This document shows, piece after piece, positions 55,210-64,000 of a DNA stretch of 64,000 nucleotides (position 1 is the stretch's first letter; each line of letters opens with the position of its first letter). A program made the translations under genes and the position numbers. Below the pieces are notes generated by a model. It searched no databases. It was not told where the DNA came from and was given only the letters and a program-made list of their open reading frames with translations. The DNA comes from Sphingomonas_Q fennica_A (GTDB lineage Bacteria > Pseudomonadota > Alphaproteobacteria > Sphingomonadales > Sphingomonadaceae): NCBI GenBank assembly GCA_036946415.1, contig JAQIJD010000003.1, positions 124,001 to 188,000 on the forward strand, given 5' to 3'.

Positions 55210-58200
55210 TGCGCCGGACTGCGGCGGCGGCAGGTTTCGTCTCCGGGCGGGCAGGCGGGATCTTCGACGATCTGGCTGAGCGAGGCGATGTCGGAGAACA
55301 GCGCCTCGTTGCTGGTGCTGACCAGCGGATCGAACGGCAGGGTCAGGTCGTCCGCGGTGCGGAACACCTCGCCCCGGCTCGAATCGAAGATGTTGAGCGT
55401 CGGCTGGACCAGCGAGGCGGCAAGGCACCCGCCGCCGGCCGATCCGATCAGGCAGCCGTTGGCGCGGCTGGCGGCGCGCGTCGTGCCATCCCCCACCGCG
55501 ATCACGTTGCCGCCCAGCAGCGAGGTGGCGGTGCCGCCGATGCCGTTGACAGTGCCGAAGATGGCAAAGGCGTTGCTGCCGCCCGCCGGCGCCAGTTCCA
55601 GCGCCAGCCCGCCGCCCTCGGCGCCCAGCACCACGCCCGTGCTGGTGCCGGGTGGTCCGCTGTTCTGGAACAGGGCGAAGTCGGCATAGCGGACCACCAT
55701 CCGCCCCGCCGAGACGAGCACGGGATCGCTGTAGAGCCCCAGCGGATTGCCCAGCGTCGCATTGTAGAGGCTTGAATTGGGTTGGGAGACGTAGCGGCTG
55801 GCGATCTCCGCCGGGGCTGGCGACGTGCCGCCCAGCGCCAGATCGGCAAGGAAGGCCGGCGACTGGCCGACCGCGATCGCATCGCCGCGCAGGTCGAGCG
55901 TCGCGCCGTCCAGCAGCAGCCGCCCGCCCTCCCCCGCCGTGGCGACGACGGCGATGCTGCGCGCCCGCGCCGTCTCCGCCGCCCCGCCGCCCAGGACGAT
56001 CAGGCGGCCGGCGGGCGAGCCGCTGGCGACGAACCGGCCGAGCACGTCCATCCGCCCGCTGGTGCGGATATGCAGGCTGGCGCTGCCGCTGCCGGCGGCG
56101 ATGGCGAGTGCGCCGGTCCGCACCGCCCCGCTCTGCGCATCGACGATCAGTTGCGGCGCTGCGATCCGCGCCAGTTCGGCGCTCGACAGGTCGAACCGCG
56201 CGCCGGTCACGGCGAAGTCCGCCCCGCCCGCCGGCGTCTCTCCCAGCAGCATCGGGTTCACAGGCGCGCGATTGACCAGCGTCACCCGCTCGGCGGCGAT
56301 CGCACCCGCCAGCGTCAGGTCCGCCGCGGTGAGCGTGACCGCCCGTCCGGCCGCCGCCACGTTACCCATGGCGATGGCGCCGCCCGCTTCGGCGGTCACG
56401 TCGCCACCGCGGCCGGTGATCGTGGCGCCGGCGGCGAAGGCGACCGCCCCGCCCGCACCCGCCGCCGTCAGCGATACGCCGCCTCCCGTCAGCGACAGCG
56501 TGCCGAGGCCGGAGATTGCCCCGGCGGTCGCGACGAGCGAGACGGCGCCGCCCGCCGTCTGCGCGACCGCGGCATCCGCCGTCCCCAGGCGGATCGACGC
56601 CGCCCGCACGGCATAGCCGCCAGTCGCCGTAACCGCGCCGCCGATGGTTGCGACCCCGCCTGCCGTCAGCGTCACGCCGCCGGCCGCGATCCGCCCGAGC
56701 GCGGCATCGCCGGTGCCGGCGGCGAGCGTCGCCACGCCGCCGGCATCCACCGAAGCCAGATCGAGCGCCGCCGCCGTCGCGCCGAGGGCGGCGGCCGATC
56801 GCAGCGTGGTCGCGGTCAGCCGCCCCGCCGTCTCGATGCCGATCGCACCATTGCGGGCGATGAGGCTCGTCAGCGCGATGTCGCCCTGCGCGATCAGGCT
56901 GGCATCCTCCCCCACCGTCAGCGCACCGAGCCGGAAGCGTCCGCCCGTGAGCCGCAGCGGGCCGTCGGTTCCGGCCTCGTCGATGCCGAGCAGGCCCGGC
57001 GCGGCGATCGTGATGCCGCGGGCGGCGCTGAGCGTGCCGATCGCGGCATCGCCGTCGCTCGTCAGCGCCGCCGCCCCGGCGCTGCTGGTGGCGGCGCCGA
57101 TCGCCAGCCCTGCGCCCCGCACCGTCAGCGCTCCCGCCCCGGTGACGCGCCCGATGTCGACGAACCCGCCGCCGTCAATCGAGATCGCCCCGCGCGCCAC
57201 GGCCAGCGTGGACAGCGTGATCCCGCCGCCGCGCGCCACGAGCGCGGCGTCGCCGGCCGTCGCGCTCGCCTCGGTCAGCGTCGCCGCCCCGGCCCGTGCG
57301 GTCAGCGCAAGGCTCGCCGCTTCGGCCGTGCCGAGGGTCAGCGTCGCGCCGCTGGCGGTCAGCGCGCCACCTGCGGTCAGTCGGGTCGCATCCAGCGCCG
57401 CGCCCGCATCGATCGCCATCGCCCCGCTCGTGCGGGCCTCGCCGATCGTCGCAGCGCCCGTCGCCGTCAAGGTGGCGCCGCCCGCCGACAAGGCCGTCAG
57501 ATCGATCGCACCGGCGGTCAGCGCCGCCGCCCGCCCGGCCGCGACCGGGCCGAGCACCGTCGCGCCGGACGTGGTGAGCGTCACGTCGCGTCCCGCAGAC
57601 AGGCCCGCCCGCGCGCTTGGTGGCACGCCGCCGATCGATGCCGCGTCGATCGCCAGATCCGCATCCGCCCCGCCCGCCGTCGCCCGGTTGGTCCGCACGG
57701 CGCCGGTCGCACGCAACGTGGCGCCGCCGCCGCCGCTCGCGGTTTCGGCCACGAGATCGCCTTGCGTCGCCAGAAGCGTCAACGCGCCCCCGGCGGTCGC
57801 CTCGCCGATGGTCGCGGTCGCGGCCTCCGCCCGGCCGGCACCGGCCGCCCGCAGCGCCGCCGCCCGCAGCGCCCGACCGGTGGTGACCGAGAGCGATCCG
57901 CCGCTGCTCTCGGCCCGCCCGATCGTGCCCGCCCCGCCGGCCCGCACCTCGACGAGGCCTGCCGCCTCCAGATCGCCGATCGTCAGGTCGCCGCCTTCTG
58001 CGCGCACCCTGGCATCCGCGCCGGCCCGGCCGGTGCCCAGCGCGATGCTGCCGCCCGTCAGCGACAGCGCCCGCCCGGAGGTCGCATCCGCGACCGTCAG
58101 CGTGCCCGACCCGACGACGGCGATGTCGCCCCCGGTCGCCGTCAGCGTCGTGGCGTCGATCGCCGTCGCCGTGATCCCGATGCGGCGGCCGGCGACGGCA

Positions 58201-61200
58201 TCCGCCAGCGAGACGGGGCCGTCCGCCACGATCGAAATGTCTCCACCCGCGACGAGCCCGGCGCGCGATCCCGCCGCCGTACCGTCGACCGACACCGCCT
58301 GCCGAACGACGAGATCGCCGCCGCTCGCCACCGCGCGATCGACACCGATCCGTCCGGCCGCCGCGAGCGTCAGGCCTGCCCCGCCTGCGGCATCGACCAC
58401 GATCAGGTCGCCTGCCGTCGCGGTCAAGTTGGCCGTGCCTGCGGCGGTCACCGCCGACGCATCGATCGCGCCGGCCGCGATCGTGGCGTCCCCGCCTGCC
58501 GAAGCGGTCGCGAGGCGAGCCTCGCCGGACGCCGTGATCGCCAGATCGCGCGCCGCGGACACTGCGGCGCGCTCCCCCGCCGCGACTCCGCCGACCGTCG
58601 CGGCGCGCACGATCGCAACGTCGCCTCCGGCCGTCGCCGTGCCCACCCCGACGCGACCGGCAGCCGACAATCGGATCTCCCCCGTCGCGGACGCCGTACC
58701 CGCCAGCAGGTCGCCCGCCGCCGCGGTCAGCGCCAGGCCATCGGGCAGGCCGGGGCTTCCCGCCGAGATCGTCCCGACATCGATCCCGTCCGCCGTGACG
58801 GAGACCGCCCGCCCGCCGGCGACGGACCCCAGCCGCACCAGGCCGCGCGCGGCGACAAGCACGTTCCGCCCGGCCGACAGATCGGCGCGGCTGCCGGATG
58901 CGGTGCCGCCGATGCCGTCGGCCTGCGTCACGACGAGGTCGGCGTTCGCGCCGGCGCTGCCCGCATCGATGCCGAGCCGCCCGCTGGCGGACAGGATCAG
59001 CCCGCCCGTCCCGGTCGCGGTGCCGATAAGCAGGGCGCCGGCCTCTGCCGTAAGGTCGCCCACACCGCCTGCAAGCAACGTGACGAGGTCGATCGCGCCG
59101 CTCCTGATCGTCGCGTTCCTCGCCGCCGATACCGCGGCGAGCCGTGCATCCCCCGTCGCCGCGACCAGCACGTCGCGGCCCGCCGTCAGCGATGCGCGCG
59201 TGCCGCCCGTAGCCCCGCCGATGCCTGCCGCGCGCAGGATCGAGAAGTCGGCGCCGGCCCCGGCGGTCGCACTGCCCACACCCAGCCGCCCGGACGCGTC
59301 GAGGGTCAGCGCGCCGCCGGCGGTCATGGTGGCGACCGTCAGCGATCCCCCGGTGGTCGTGATCGTCAGGGCGCGCCCGGCGGTCGCGGTCGTCGCGTCG
59401 ATGGTGTCGCTGACGAGCATGGCGTCGCGCGCCGCGGCAATCGTGCCGAGCAGGACGGAGCCGTCCGCCGACACCGTCAGGTCGCGCCCGGCGGCGAGAT
59501 TGCCGGCGGCGCCCGAAACCGTGCCGCCGATTTCGCCGGCCCGCACGATCGCGACGTCGCCCGCCGCCCCGCTCGAGGTCGCATCGACGCCCAGCCGGCC
59601 GGGCGTCGACAGCCGGATGCCGTCCCGGCCGAAGGCGCTGGCGATCGAAAGCGGCCCGGCCGTCGCGGTCAGCGTCAGCCGGCCGGCGCTGGCGGTGGCG
59701 GTGCCGATCCCGACATCGGCGCCGGTCGCCGTCGCCGACTGCCCCGTGATCCCGGTTAGCCGGAGCGGCCCGCTGCCGCTTTCGGCCCGCGCGATCGTGC
59801 CCGCCTCGAGGCGATTGCCGGAAAGCGCCCCGCCGGCGTTCGCCTGCGCCGAAAGCGCCGTCGCGCTCGCACCGGTCGATACCGCATCGCCGAACGTCAG
59901 CGCGCGTCCCGCCGACAGCAGCAGCGCGCCGCTCGCCTCCAGCCGCCCGGTCGCGGCGATGTCCGCCGCGCCGCCCGTCGCCAGCGTCAGCGCGCCGTCG
60001 GCGACGGTGATGGCGGTCGCGGACAGGCCGGTCGCGGCGATCGCGTCGAAAGCGTTCGTCACCGTCACCGCGCCGCCCAGCGTCAGCGCAGCCGGGGCGA
60101 TCAGCTGCGCGGTGACGTCGCCGGCAGGCGTCGCGCCACCCAGCGACGACGCCGTCACCCGCCCGAGCGCGATATCCCCCGCATCGACGCGTATGCCGAC
60201 GGCGGCGGTCGATCCGATACCGCCGGCAAGCAGGCTGCCCGGCGCGACCGCGACACCGCTTGCCGCGTCGACGACCAGCGCCGCTCCGCTCCCCGCCAGA
60301 TCGCTGCGCAGCACGAGGCCGGCGCCACCCGATACGATGCCCGTCGTCGCCCGGATGCGGATCGCGCCGCCCGCCTGCTGCTCTGCGGCGATTGCCCGCG
60401 CCAGCGCGACCGATGCGCCGGAGACGCGATAGGCCGCCCCTGCCGATACGTTTCCGTCGATCGCCGCCGCCTCCGCACCGGACGAGACGATCACGCTGCC
60501 CGACGCCGTCAGATCACCCACGACGACCCCGTTCGTCGCGGTGAGAGTGATGTCGGCCGGCCCGAGCGCCGCCCCGGCTCCGGCGGCGGTGACGTCGATG
60601 CTGCGGCTGTCGATCGTCAGCGTCCGCCCGGCACCGCTCGTCCCGACCAGCGTCTCACCGGAACTGGTAAGCGTCACGTCCCGCCCGGCCGAAAAGCCCC
60701 CGCGGCTGCCCGCCGCCGCCCCACCGATCGCACTGGCGCGCGTGACGACGATGTCGGCGCCGCTGCCGGCCGTCGCCGCCGTCACGCCCACCCGCCCCGC
60801 CGCATCCAGCCGCACGCCGCCGACACCGTCGATCGTATCCGCGACGATGCCGTGGGTCGTGGCGGTGATGTCGACGATCCCCCCCGCACCCGAACCGACG
60901 CTGGCGGCATCGACATCGGCCGCCGTCACCGTCGCCGTCCCGCCGGCCGACACCACCGCCAGCATCGCGCTGCCGCCGGTGTTCAACGTCACGTCACGCC
61001 CCGCCGAAAAGCCCCCGCGGCTGCCCGCCGCCGCCCCGCCAATCGCACTGCCACGCACGACGACGATGTCCGCGCCCGCGCCGGCCGTCGCCGCCGTCAC
61101 GCCCACCCGTCCGATCGCATCCAGCCGGACGCCGCCGACACCGTCGATCGCGTCCGCGATGATGCCGTCCGTCGTGGCGGTGATGTCGACAATGCCACCC

Positions 61201-64000
61201 GCACCCGAACCGACGCTGGCGGCATCGACATCGGCCGCCCTCACCGTCGCGGTCCCCCCGGCCGACACCACCGCCAAGCGCGCGCTGCCGCTAGTGGTGA
61301 GCGTCACGTCCCGCCCGGCCGAAAAGCCCCCGCGGCTGCCCGCCGCCGCCCCGCCGATCGCGCTGGCCCGCGTGACGAAGATGTCGGCGTCGCTTCCGGC
61401 CGTCGCCGCTGTCACACCCACCCGCCCCGCCGCATCCAGCCGGACGCCGCCGACACCATTGATCGTGTCCGCAACGATGCCGTCGGTCGTGGCGGTGATG
61501 TCGACGATTCCGCCCGCACCCGAACCGACGCTGGCGGCATCGACATCGGCCGCCCTCACCGTCGCGGTCCCCCCGGCCGACACCACCGCCAAGCGCGCGC
61601 TGCCGCTAGTGGTGAGCGTCACGTCCCGCCCGGCCGAAAAGCCCCCGCGGCTGCCCGCCGCCGCCCCGCCGATCGCGCTGGCCCGCGTGACGAAGATGTC
61701 GGCGTCGCTTCCGGCCGTCGCCGCTGTCACACCCACCCGCCCCGCCGCATCCAGCCGGACGCCGCCGACACCATTGATCGTGTCCGCGACGATGCCGTCG
61801 GTCGTGGCGGTGATGTCGACGATGCCGCCCGCACCCGAACCGACGCTGGCGGCATCGACGTCGGCCGCCGTCACCGTCGCCGTCCCCCCGGCCGACACCA
61901 TCGCCAAGCGCGCGCTGCCGCCGGTGGTGAGCGTCACGTCCCCACCGGCCGAAAAGCCCCCGCGGCTGCCCGCCGCCGCCCCGCCGATCGCACTGGCGCG
62001 CGTCACCACGATATCCGCGCCGGCACCGGCCGTCGCCGCCGTCACGCCCACCCGCCTGATCGCATCCAGCCGGACCCCGCTATTGCCGGAGAGCGTCTCG
62101 ACGGTGATGTCGCGGGTCGCCGTCAGGTCGACGATACCGGTGGTGCCCGCGGTGATCGTGGTGGCATCGATATCGGTGGCGGAGATCGTCGCGGTCCGCC
62201 CCGCGGCGACCGTGCCGAGCCGGGCCTCGCCGCCGGTGGTCAGCGTCACGTCCTGCCCGGACGAGAAGTTGCCGCGGGTGCCGGCCGCGACGCCGCCGAT
62301 CTGCGTCGCCTGCGATACGACAAGGTCGCTGCCCGGTCCTGCGATACCGTTGTCGACGCCCAGGCGATCGGCGCTGGCGAAGGTGATGCCCCCCGCGCCG
62401 GTGGCGCTCGCGGCGAGCAGGGTGCCGCTGCGGGTGACCAGTCGGGCGGTGGCGTCTGCGACCAGCGTCGTCAGGTTGATCGAACCGCCATCGATGGTCG
62501 CATCGCGACCCGCCGTGGCGGTATCGAGAAAGGCCTCGCCGACCGTGGTCAGCTTCAGATCGCGTCCGGCGCGGAAGCCGCCGCGGGTGCCGGCGACGAA
62601 ACCGTCGATGGCGGTCGCGCGCACCACCGTCAGGTCGGCCGCGGCGCCAGCGCGCGCATCGTCCGCGCCGACCCGGCCGGTCGCATCGAACGTGGCGGCA
62701 CCCGATGCGATCACGCGGCCGACGGCGATGTCGCCGCCGGTCGCGGTCAGCGTCGCGGTCGTCGCGTTGACGGCATCGGCGTTCAGGCTCCCGGCGGTCA
62801 GCCCGGCGGTGCCGCCGGCGTCGACGGTGCCGAGCCGCATCTCCCCTGCGACGGTGGTCGATATATTCCCGCCCGCGGCAAGGTCGGCGCGCGCACCCGC
62901 CGACAGGCCCTCGACGGCTGCGGCATCCACGATCGTCAGGTTCCGCCCGGCGCCGGCCTCCGCGCGCGCGGTGCGGATCGTGCCGCCCGCCTCGATCTCG
63001 GTCGTGCCCGAACCCAGGATCGCGGCCAGCGCGATGTCGCCGGTTCGCGCCTCGAGGCTCAGGACGTCGGGCGCCGCCGCCCCCTGCGCGCGCACGGTGC
63101 CGCCGTCGATCCCGGACGCCACGAGAATGGCGGTGCGGGTGGCGGTGAGCCCGCCGGTCAGCGTCAGCGCCGCTCCCGCCGAGAGCGTAGCATCCCGCGC
63201 CGTGACGAGCCCGCCATAGGATTGCAGATCGCCCGTATCGACCCACAGGTCGCGGCCGGCGCCGGTCGTGCCGCCGACCCTGAGCGTCGAGGGTGCGCGC
63301 GCCTGCCCGATGCGGATGTCCTGCCCCGCCGCGAGACTGCCGACCGAAACGGCACCGCCGCGATCGATGGTGAGATCGGACGTGCCGCCCTGCGCCGCGA
63401 TCGCCGCCCCCGTCGCGGACAGATCGCCCGCACCGGTGATCGTCACGACCCCGCTTCGCCCCGTCACCGCGCCGGTCGTGATCGTGTCGCTGGACGCCAA
63501 CGTCACGCTCGATCCGGCGAGCGAGGTCGCGTCGATCGTCGTGCCCTCCAGCGACACGGCGCCCGTCAGATCGACGCTGCCGACCCGGAGCGCCGTGCTG
63601 CGCGACAGGCCGATGACAGGCGCCGCCCCGCCGTCGGCGCCCAGCAGGCGGGCGGCCGAGACGTCGCCGAGCCGCACCGAGTTGGTCGCGCCACGCGTCC
63701 GGATCAGCACGTCGGATTGCCGCGCCGGCCCGCCGGCCAGCGTGCTGCCGAGCGCGAAGTCGATATCCCCGTCGGTCGCCCCGGCGCTGGTGCCGTTCGT
63801 CTCCAGCGTCAGCGTGCCCCCCGCCCCGGATTGCAGCCGCAACCCCGCGAGGCCGACGATCCGCCCCGCCGTCGCCGTTACCGTCAGCCCGTCCGTGGCC
63901 GATTGCGTGAAGGGCGTGCCGGCCGTCCCCAGCGTCACGTCGGCACCGCGCACCGTCAGCGTGCCCGTCGCCGAGACATCGCGCCGGATCGCCGCCGATC
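55206..64000 (-). CDS. Giant filamentous-haemagglutinin-type repeat protein (5' end outside)
   Basis: The frame is open from the stop at 55206 to the window edge, over 2,930 codons, so the N-terminal secretion domain is not visible. The protein is almost wholly Gly/Ala/Thr/Val/Asp repeats of short strands (ATAGRDVTLTTSG-like), predicting a long right-handed beta-helix such as two-partner-secretion adhesins (FHA type). About 1.4 kb of it is a tandem array of 105-residue units. The C-terminal 150 residues are different: globular, with Cys pairs (NGCLIGSAGGGC, ACPPGDETC). No C-terminal barrel of an autotransporter is present. CHAT and CPBP protease genes overlap downstream. Confidence 0.88.
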   Translation of the reverse strand, partial: SAAIRRDVSATGTLTVRGADVTLGTAGTPFTQSATDGLTVTATAGRIVGLAGLRLQSGAGGTLTLETNGTSAGATDGDIDFALGSTLAGGPARQSDVLIRTRGATNSVRLGDVSAARLLGADGGAAPVIGLSRSTALRVGSVDLTGAVSLEGTTIDATSLAGSSVTLASSDTITTGAVTGRSGVVTITGAGDLSATGAAIAAQGGTSDLTIDRGGAVSVGSLAAGQDIRIGQARAPSTLRVGGTTGAGRDLWVDTGDLQSYGGLVTARDATLSAGAALTLTGGLTATRTAILVASGIDGGTVRAQGAAAPDVLSLEARTGDIALAAILGSGTTEIEAGGTIRTARAEAGAGRNLTIVDAAAVEGLSAGARADLAAGGNISTTVAGEMRLGTVDAGGTAGLTAGSLNADAVNATTATLTATGGDIAVGRVIASGAATFDATGRVGADDARAGAAADLTVVRATAIDGFVAGTRGGFRAGRDLKLTTVGEAFLDTATAGRDATIDGGSINLTTLVADATARLVTRSGTLLAASATGAGGITFASADRLGVDNGIAGPGSDLVVSQATQIGGVAAGTRGNFSSGQDVTLTTGGEARLGTVAAGRTATISATDIDATTITAGTTGIVDLTATRDITVETLSGNSGVRLDAIRRVGVTAATAGAGADIVVTRASAIGGAAAGSRGGFSAGGDVTLTTGGSARLAMVSAGGTATVTAADVDAASVGSGAGGIVDITATTDGIVADTINGVGGVRLDAAGRVGVTAATAGSDADIFVTRASAIGGAAAGSRGGFSAGRDVTLTTSGSARLAVVSAGGTATVRAADVDAASVGSGAGGIVDITATTDGIVADTINGVGGVRLDAAGRVGVTAATAGSDADIFVTRASAIGGAAAGSRGGFSAGRDVTLTTSGSARLAVVSAGGTATVRAADVDAASVGSGAGGIVDITATTDGIIADAIDGVGGVRLDAIGRVGVTAATAGAGADIVVVRGSAIGGAAAGSRGGFSAGRDVTLNTGGSAMLAVVSAGGTATVTAADVDAASVGSGAGGIVDITATTHGIVADTIDGVGGVRLDAAGRVGVTAATAGSGADIVVTRASAIGGAAAGSRGGFSAGRDVTLTSSGETLVGTSGAGRTLTIDSRSIDVTAAGAGAALGPADITLTATNGVVVGDLTASGSVIVSSGAEAAAIDGNVSAGAAYRVSGASVALARAIAAEQQAGGAIRIRATTGIVSGGAGLVLRSDLAGSGAALVVDAASGVAVAPGSLLAGGIGSTAAVGIRVDAGDIALGRVTASSLGGATPAGDVTAQLIAPAALTLGGAVTVTNAFDAIAATGLSATAITVADGALTLATGGAADIAATGRLEASGALLLSAGRALTFGDAVSTGASATALSAQANAGGALSGNRLEAGTIARAESGSGPLRLTGITGQSATATGADVGIGTATASAGRLTLTATAGPLSIASAFGRDGIRLSTPGRLGVDATSSGAAGDVAIVRAGEIGGTVSGAAGNLAAGRDLTVSADGSVLLGTIAAARDAMLVSDTIDATTATAGRALTITTTGGSLTVATMTAGGALTLDASGRLGVGSATAGAGADFSILRAAGIGGATGGTRASLTAGRDVLVAATGDARLAAVSAARNATIRSGAIDLVTLLAGGVGDLTAEAGALLIGTATGTGGLILSASGRLGIDAGSAGANADLVVTQADGIGGTASGSRADLSAGRNVLVAARGLVRLGSVAGGRAVSVTADGIDVGTISAGSPGLPDGLALTAAAGDLLAGTASATGEIRLSAAGRVGVGTATAGGDVAIVRAATVGGVAAGERAAVSAARDLAITASGEARLATASAGGDATIAAGAIDASAVTAAGTANLTATAGDLIVVDAAGGAGLTLAAAGRIGVDRAVASGGDLVVRQAVSVDGTAAGSRAGLVAGGDISIVADGPVSLADAVAGRRIGITATAIDATTLTATGGDIAVVGSGTLTVADATSGRALSLTGGSIALGTGRAGADARVRAEGGDLTIGDLEAAGLVEVRAGGAGTIGRAESSGGSLSVTTGRALRAAALRAAGAGRAEAATATIGEATAGGALTLLATQGDLVAETASGGGGATLRATGAVRTNRATAGGADADLAIDAASIGGVPPSARAGLSAGRDVTLTTSGATVLGPVAAGRAAALTAGAIDLTALSAGGATLTATGAATIGEARTSGAMAIDAGAALDATRLTAGGALTASGATLTLGTAEAASLALTARAGAATLTEASATAGDAALVARGGGITLSTLAVARGAISIDGGGFVDIGRVTGAGALTVRGAGLAIGAATSSAGAAALTSDGDAAIGTLSAARGITIAAPGLLGIDEAGTDGPLRLTGGRFRLGALTVGEDASLIAQGDIALTSLIARNGAIGIETAGRLTATTLRSAAALGATAAALDLASVDAGGVATLAAGTGDAALGRIAAGGVTLTAGGVATIGGAVTATGGYAVRAASIRLGTADAAVAQTAGGAVSLVATAGAISGLGTLSLTGGGVSLTAAGAGGAVAFAAGATITGRGGDVTAEAGGAIAMGNVAAAGRAVTLTAADLTLAGAIAAERVTLVNRAPVNPMLLGETPAGGADFAVTGARFDLSSAELARIAAPQLIVDAQSGAVRTGALAIAAGSGSASLHIRTSGRMDVLGRFVASGSPAGRLIVLGGGAAETARARSIAVVATAGEGGRLLLDGATLDLRGDAIAVGQSPAFLADLALGGTSPAPAEIASRYVSQPNSSLYNATLGNPLGLYSDPVLVSAGRMVVRYADFALFQNSGPPGTSTGVVLGAEGGGLALELAPAGGSNAFAIFGTVNGIGGTATSLLGGNVIAVGDGTTRAASRANGCLIGSAGGGCLAASLVQPTLNIFDSSRGEVFRTADDLTLPFDPLVSTSNEALFSDIASLSQIVEDPACPPGDETCRRRSPAQ
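60666..62070 (-). repeat. Tandem 315-bp (105-residue) repeat array inside the adhesin gene
   Basis: Matching positions recur at 60926, 61241, 61556 and 61871, an exact 315-nt period that keeps the reading frame. Units contain GGFSAGRDVTL, AAGSRG, VSAGGTATV, ADVDAASVGSGAGGIVDITA and GVGGVRLDA. The units starting at 61241 and 61556 differ at only a few bases near their ends, indicating recent duplication; flanking copies are more diverged, and the next one after 62070 is recognisable but degraded. Confidence 0.92.

Noticed and set aside
60666..62070. A CRISPR or satellite array
   Set aside because: The period is 315 nt, a multiple of three, with continuous open reading frame and no spacer structure; it is a protein repeat.
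55782..63219. Very long plus-strand open frames (55782-59759, 56644-60432, 60541-63219) opposite the adhesin gene
   Set aside because: They are mirror images of the Gly/Ala/Thr repeat coding on the minus strand in a GC-rich genome: no start signals, low-complexity Arg/Pro/Ala products, and they break up where the adhesin frame does not.

Overview
The window is a chromosomal stretch of a GC-rich alphaproteobacterium, most likely a sphingomonad (Sphingomonas or a close relative). The evidence is the gene order rseP-bamA-ompH-fabZ, a pckA/chvI-chvG-hprK-rapZ-PTS cluster, the lptD-surA-pdxA-ksgA cluster, an hdaA-ppk-ppx cluster, two TonB-dependent receptors, and many GTG/TTG starts with ATGA-type stop/start overlaps. 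This assignment is inference from gene content and synteny; no 16S gene is present.

Layout. 1-4400 (+) is envelope biogenesis (end of rseP, bamA, ompH/skp, fabZ) plus rpmE. 4508-9661 (-) holds an RNA methyltransferase and a regulatory operon: chvI-chvG, hprK, rapZ (broken by one extra base in a G8 tract), a mannose-type EIIA and HPr. pckA is divergent from chvI. 11551-15924 (+) has a GGDEF protein, guaB, an rsmB-like methyltransferase and a TPR protein. 15935-21423 (-) is ksgA, pdxA, surA and lptD. 21596-24012 (+) is pepA, holC and ndk, closed by a perfect hairpin terminator. 24058-30136 (-) contains a DUF218 protein coupled to a TonB receptor, a membrane protein, purN and purM. 30197-35719 (+) is a DUF2066 protein, hdaA, ppk1 and ppx. 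35724-44533 (-) carries mazG, a 54-residue membrane protein, a PhnP-like hydrolase, tatD, metG, holB, tmk, a D,D-carboxypeptidase, rlpA and mltB.

The accessory part starts at 44633. A truncated tRNA-Ser copy and an intact tRNA-Ser(UGA) lie next to a conspicuously AT-richer gene for a TIR-domain protein with an unassigned C-terminal domain, a likely acquired immunity or NADase effector. It is followed by an operon of a TonB receptor, a penicillin-acylase/AHL-acylase-type Ntn hydrolase and a small secreted protein.

The last 12.8 kb (-) is a tightly coupled operon: a giant filamentous-haemagglutinin-type repeat protein (over 2,900 residues, N-terminus outside the window), a CHAT-domain caspase-like protease with intact His/Cys, and a CPBP-type intramembrane protease. 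The genes overlap by ATGA, so the adhesin and two proteases are probably made together. This three-gene module and the TIR gene are the best candidates for undescribed biology here.
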